Assembly: GCF_018332695.1 (NCBI RefSeq)
Contig: NZ_BOQN01000112.1
Location: 1 to 60,861 of the forward strand
Length of the DNA stretch: 60,861 bases
Direction: 5' to 3'
Source of the DNA: Paractinoplanes toevensis
Lineage (GTDB): Bacteria; Actinomycetota; Actinomycetes; Mycobacteriales; Micromonosporaceae
The translations under genes were made by a program, and so were the position numbers. Below, piece after piece: positions 57,661 through 60,861 of this stretch. The notes under the pieces were generated by a model that was given only the letters and a program-made list of their open reading frames with translations, had not been told where the DNA came from and did no database searches. The first letter of the stretch is position 1. Every line of letters begins with the position of its first letter.

Positions 57661-58321
57661 CGAAAAACCGGCCTGGCGCCGGCGCACCGAGGGTGAGCGC
57701 CGCTGGCCCGCCGGCATTGCCTGGGCCGGCCTGATCACCCTGCAGTGGTTGCTGCCGGACCGGCTGACCCTCGGCCCGGGCTGGCTCCTCCCGGTGATCG
57801 AGATCGGGATCGCCGTGGTGCTGGTCGCCGCCAACCCGGTGCGGATGAAACGCGACACCGCCCGCCTGCGCATTCTCTCGCTCGGGTTGATCACCGTGGC
57901 CAGCCTGGCGACCGCCTGGTCGGTCGCGATGCTGATCCGGGACATCGTCACCGGGCACGACGTCGGCTCGGCCGGGCACCTGCTCGCCACCGGCGCCGCC
58001 ATCTACCTGATGAACGTGATCGGCTTCGCGGTCTGGTTCTGGGAGCTGGACCGCGGCGGCCCGGTGGCCCGGTCGCTGGGCACCGACCCCTACCCCGACT
58101 TCCTGTTCCCGCCGATGACCTCGCCGGACATGGCGCACAAGGACTGGGAACCGCAGTTCATGGACTACCTGTACGTGTCGTTCACCAACTCGACCGCGTT
58201 CAGCCCCACCGACACGCTGCCGATGACCCGCGGGGCCAAGTTCGGCATGGCGCTGGAGTCAGCGATCGCGCTCGCGACGGCGGCCCTGGTGGTCGCCAAA
58301 GCGGTAAATGCGCTCGGGTAG
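57647..58321 (+). CDS. DUF1345-like integral membrane protein
   Basis: 224 aa from GTG. Basic start (KPAWRRRTEGERRWP), then four or five membrane helices (IAWAGLITLQWLLP, LLPVIEIGIAVVLVAAN, LGLITVASLATAWSVAMLI, LLATGAAIYLMNVIGFAVWFWE, FGMALESAIALATAALVVAK). QFMDYLYVSFTNSTAFSPTDTLPMTRGAKFGM near the end is the best-known stretch of this family. Unknown role; the pore-like FSPTDT phrase recalls two-helix ion-channel filters, but the family is uncharacterised. Starts inside the SDR gene. Confidence 0.78.
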   Translation: MPAADEKPAWRRRTEGERRWPAGIAWAGLITLQWLLPDRLTLGPGWLLPVIEIGIAVVLVAANPVRMKRDTARLRILSLGLITVASLATAWSVAMLIRDIVTGHDVGSAGHLLATGAAIYLMNVIGFAVWFWELDRGGPVARSLGTDPYPDFLFPPMTSPDMAHKDWEPQFMDYLYVSFTNSTAFSPTDTLPMTRGAKFGMALESAIALATAALVVAKAVNALG

Positions 58322-58399
58322 ATCCACGGTGGAGTTTGCCGACCGATAGCAGCGGGGTATTCGCGGGTCAGATGGCTCTCACCCCCGGAGGAATACACA

Positions 58400-58618
58400 A
58401 TGCTCGCTATCGCCGCCGCGATCGTTTTCGGTGTCTACCTGCTCCTCGACCTCTTCGACACCAACCTCGGTGCTCCCGACCTGTTCAACTTCCCGACCAT
58501 GGCCTCGCTCGGTCTCCTGCTCCTCGCCCTGTACCTGGCCGGCGTCGGCAGCGGCCCGCGCACCGGCAGCAGCGGCAGCGGCCGCCGCTTCTACGGCCGT
58601 CGTCCGGGCCGGGGCTGA
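58400..58618 (+). CDS. Small membrane protein, 72 aa
   Basis: ATG with GGAGGA seven bases before it. Two hydrophobic segments (LAIAAAIVFGVYLLLDLF and MASLGLLLLALYLAGV) and a Gly/Ser/Arg-rich positive tail (GSSGSGRRFYGRRPGRG). Good codon use and ribosome site support a real gene. No recognised family. Followed by an inverted repeat before rarA. Confidence 0.75.
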   Translation: MLAIAAAIVFGVYLLLDLFDTNLGAPDLFNFPTMASLGLLLLALYLAGVGSGPRTGSSGSGRRFYGRRPGRG

Positions 58619-58634
58619 TCTCCAGTCGCGCAGG

Positions 58635-58680
58635 CCGGCCCGCTCGCACGGTGCATTTCGGGCATCGCGCGGCGGGCCGG
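58635..58680 (+). terminator. GC-rich inverted repeat between small membrane gene and rarA
   Basis: CCGGCCCGC (58635-58643) and GCGGGCCGG (58672-58680): perfect 9-bp arms, 28-base loop. It lies 16 bases after the small gene and 14 before the rarA ATG. It could be a terminator or a leader hairpin of rarA. Confidence 0.55.
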
Positions 58681-58694
58681 TACTGTCGGTCCTG

Positions 58695-60239
58695 ATGGAA
58701 ATGGACGGGCTCTTTCCGCTGGGCCAGCCGAGTGGCGTTCTGGCCGCGCCGGCTTCGTCGGCTTTCACCCCCGTCGCGCTCGACTCGCCGCTTCCGGTGC
58801 GGATGCGCCCGGCGAGCATCGACGAGTTGGTCGGCCAGGAGCACCTGCTCGCGCCGGGCAGCCCGCTGCGGCAGTTGGTGACCGGGGTCAGCCCGATGTC
58901 GGTGATCCTGTGGGGTCCGCCCGGCACCGGCAAGACCACCATCGCCCACCTCGTCGCCGGCGCTTCCGAACGCAAGTTCGTGGCCTTGTCTGCGCTCACC
59001 GCCGGGGTCAAGGACGTCCGCGCGGTGATCGACACGGCCCGCCGCGAGCGCCGTTCCGGTGGCCCGCCGACCGTGCTGTTCATCGACGAGGTCCACCGCT
59101 TCTCCAAGACTCAGCAGGATTCGCTGCTGGCGGCGGTCGAGGATCGCACGGTCGCCCTGCTGGCCGCCACAACGGAGAATCCGTACTTTTCGGTTATTTC
59201 ACCATTGCTGTCGCGGTGCGTGCTGCTCACGCTCAAAGCACTCGGTGAGGACGAGGTCCGGGCCCTGCTGCGCCGGGCCGTCACCGATTCGCGCGGCCTG
59301 GGCGGAAAGGTCACGGTTTCGGCAGAGGCCGAGGACCATTTCGTACGGCTGGCCGCCGGCGACGTCCGCAAGGCGCTGACCGCCCTCGAAGCCGCCGCGA
59401 GCTCCGCCGAGGCCCAGGGCGCCACCGAGATCGACCTGGCCACCGCCGAGAAAGCGGTCGACGTCGCCGCCGTCCGCTACGACCGGGACGGCGACGCGCA
59501 CTACGACGTGACCAGCGCGTTCATCAAGAGCATGCGCGGCAGCGACCCCGACGCGGCGCTGCACTGGCTGGCCCGCATGCTCGTCGCCGGCGAGGACCCG
59601 CGCTTCATCGCCCGCCGCATCGTGATCTTCGCAAGCGAGGACGTCGGCATGGCCGACCCGCAGGCCCTGCTCGTGGCCACCGCGGCCGCCCAGGCCGTGC
59701 AGCTCATCGGCCTGCCCGAGTGCCAGCTCAACCTGGCCCAGGCCGTCGTGCACATGGCCACCGCACCCAAGTCCAACACCGTCACCACCGCGATCGGATC
59801 GGCGATGGCGGATGTCCGGGCCGGCCGCGGCGGGGCCGTCCCGTCCCATCTGCGCGACGCCCACTATCCCGGGGCACGTGGCCTAGGTCACGGTCGCGGA
59901 TACCGGTACCCGCACGACGACCCCCGCGGCGTCGTCACGCAGCAGTACATTCCCGACGATCTCGTCGGCTCCGACTACTACCGCCCGACTGATCACGGGG
60001 CCGAACGCGCAGTAAGCGAGCGTGTTCCACGACTGCGCCGGATCGTCCGCGGACTCAGCGCCGCCGTTCGCGGCGAGGCCGCCGCGAACGCTTCGGCGCC
60101 CACACCCGACCGCACGGCGGCTGGTGCTCCGGCCGCCGATGCGTCACGCTCTTCGGCGAAGAGTGAGCCGCCGGCATCGCCACCGGCAGCGGACGAAGCA
60201 GTCGACAGCGGCACAGCCGCCGGAGAGGAACAGCCGTGA
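58695..60239 (+). CDS. rarA: Replication-associated recombination protein A
   Basis: 514 aa from ATG (a second ATG two codons on is possible). AAA+ ATPase of the RarA/MgsA/WRNIP1 family acting at stalled replication forks, related to clamp loaders. Walker A GPPGTGKTTIAHL, Walker B VLFIDEVHRFSKTQQD, ATTENPYFSV sensor 1, HYDVTSAFIKSMRGSDPDAALHWLARML and YPHDDPRGVVTQQYIPDDL are all diagnostic. The final ~90 residues are low-complexity Ala/Pro and are extra to the family. Commonly near aspS and alaS in actinobacteria. GTGA overlap with the next gene. Confidence 0.95.
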   Translation: MEMDGLFPLGQPSGVLAAPASSAFTPVALDSPLPVRMRPASIDELVGQEHLLAPGSPLRQLVTGVSPMSVILWGPPGTGKTTIAHLVAGASERKFVALSALTAGVKDVRAVIDTARRERRSGGPPTVLFIDEVHRFSKTQQDSLLAAVEDRTVALLAATTENPYFSVISPLLSRCVLLTLKALGEDEVRALLRRAVTDSRGLGGKVTVSAEAEDHFVRLAAGDVRKALTALEAAASSAEAQGATEIDLATAEKAVDVAAVRYDRDGDAHYDVTSAFIKSMRGSDPDAALHWLARMLVAGEDPRFIARRIVIFASEDVGMADPQALLVATAAAQAVQLIGLPECQLNLAQAVVHMATAPKSNTVTTAIGSAMADVRAGRGGAVPSHLRDAHYPGARGLGHGRGYRYPHDDPRGVVTQQYIPDDLVGSDYYRPTDHGAERAVSERVPRLRRIVRGLSAAVRGEAAANASAPTPDRTAAGAPAADASRSSAKSEPPASPPAADEAVDSGTAAGEEQP

Positions 60240-60861
60240 ATTCGCGCGGTGCCGATCGGCCCGACGACGAGGCCGACCTGCGCAACGGAACCGGCGCCCG
60301 AAAGGGCCGTGGCCGGTTCGGTCGAGGCCGCCCGGAGCCGACGGAGCCCGCGGAGGTCCCGCAGGAGGAAACCGGCTGGCTCGACGACCTGCGCTCGGCC
60401 AAGCAGGACCGCAGCGCGATCGGCCCCGGCACGCTCGCCGGCGAGACCCGTCCCAGCAAGTCCGGCCGGGTGGCACCCGGCCCCGACGACACCCCCGATG
60501 ACGACGATCTGCCCTTCGGCGGCGAGGCCCCCGGTTGGCAGGCGGCCAGCGGCGCCCACCCGGCGACCCGGCCGCCCGGCAGCGTGTCTCCTGCGCCCGG
60601 CATGGGGCCCGGTTCCGCGCCCGGTCAGCCCGGCGGTCTTTCCGGCCGGATAGCACCCGGCGGTGCGCCCTCCGCTCCCGGCGTGGGGCAGCCGCCCGCG
60701 GGCGCTCCCGGCCGTGCCGCGCCCGGCGGGGCGCCTTCCGGCCCGGCCGCGGGCCAACCGCCCGGTGGTGTGGCCGGCCGTGCTCTGCCCGGTCAGCCCA
60801 GTGGTGTGGCCGGCCGTGCTCTGCCCGGTCAGCCCAGTGATGTTCCTGGTCGTGCGGTGCC
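60236..60861 (+). CDS. Pro/Gly/Ala-rich protein, cut by the window end
   Basis: GTG at 60236 overlaps the rarA stop. 208 codons visible and still open at the edge. The first 110 residues are charged (ADRPDDEADLRNG, GRGRFGRGRPEPTEP, ETGWLDDLRSAKQD, DDTPDDDDLPFGG). From about residue 115 it becomes Pro/Gly/Ala-rich with 10-12-residue repeats such as GGVAGRALPGQPS. It looks like a disordered cytosolic N-terminus; genes with such a start next to rarA often encode membrane or anchored proteins. No domain visible; function unknown. Confidence 0.7.
   Translation, partial: MNSRGADRPDDEADLRNGTGARKGRGRFGRGRPEPTEPAEVPQEETGWLDDLRSAKQDRSAIGPGTLAGETRPSKSGRVAPGPDDTPDDDDLPFGGEAPGWQAASGAHPATRPPGSVSPAPGMGPGSAPGQPGGLSGRIAPGGAPSAPGVGQPPAGAPGRAAPGGAPSGPAAGQPPGGVAGRALPGQPSGVAGRALPGQPSDVPGRAV
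60767..60838 (+). repeat. Two identical 36-bp tandem units
   Basis: GGTGTGGCCGGCCGTGCTCT followed by GCCCGGTCAGCCCAGT occurs at 60767-60802 and again without change at 60803-60838; a third, diverged unit begins at 60839. Each unit encodes GVAGRALPGQPS in frame. Confidence 0.92.

Noticed and set aside
1..60861. tRNA, rRNA, tmRNA or T-box elements
   Set aside because: None recognised by eye, also not in front of hisS or aspS; a covariance-model scan (tRNAscan-SE, Infernal with Rfam) would be decisive.

Overview
The window is high-GC actinobacterial DNA. The most likely source is a Micromonosporaceae member such as Actinoplanes (inference). The reasons are GTG/TTG starts, G/C-rich third codon positions, many stop/start overlaps of 1-4 bases, leaderless-looking promoters, PknB-like kinases and a WhiG/FliA-class sigma factor. 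No rRNA, tRNA, CRISPR array, integrase or insertion sequence was recognised.

Layout. 0-4 kb is core: two membrane-anchored cyclophilins (minus strand), an MBL-fold hydrolase and hisS. 55-60.9 kb is core again: aspS, an SDR gene that seems to start at CTG, two membrane proteins and rarA, then a proline/glycine-rich gene cut by the window edge. Between them lie about 51 kb of mostly accessory genes.

3.9-13 kb: secreted serine hydrolase, acyl-ACP-desaturase-like gene behind a perfect inverted repeat, a cupin gene flanked by two inverted copies of a ~90-bp repeat, hotdog thioesterase, HxlR regulator, MFS exporter and a cyanophycinase/cyanophycin synthetase pair. 13-17 kb: an AT-richer intergenic stretch, a Ser/Thr kinase with an extracellular CBM2-like domain, a strong terminator, a possible structured RNA, an 82-aa protein and a flagellar/sporulation-class sigma factor. 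17-21.7 kb: ureABCFGD without ureE. 21.8-29 kb: a flavin monooxygenase and its TetR gene behind two perfect operators (next to a third copy of the ~90-bp repeat), VOC protein, anchored membrane protein, arylamine N-acetyltransferase, an Rpn-like nuclease and a divergent MFS/TetR pair around a 24-bp palindrome.

29.2-37.5 kb looks like a rhamnogalacturonan (pectin) utilisation locus related to the Bacillus subtilis yes/yte/yet genes: a YetA/PcRGLX-type lyase, LplC/LplB/LplA-like ABC importer without ATPase, DUF624, a YesU-like DUF1961 protein and a divergent esterase. The scheme is external cleavage, import of oligosaccharides, then intracellular processing and deacetylation. 38-43 kb: a regulator-amidohydrolase-RidA unit divergent from a cytosolic GH20 hexosaminidase, then Nudix. 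43-50 kb: TetR with a divergent MDR oxidoreductase and hemerythrin gene, a D-serine-dehydratase-like PLP enzyme, ComB family, a DHA2 exporter preceded by a possible 20-codon leader peptide, and a secreted phytase-like-fold esterase. 50-54 kb: small protein, GT4 glycosyltransferase and alpha/alpha-barrel protein in an overlapping operon, a RidA-like protein lacking the usual arginine, and a tandem Lrp regulator.

All functional calls are from reading motifs and family memory; no database search was run.
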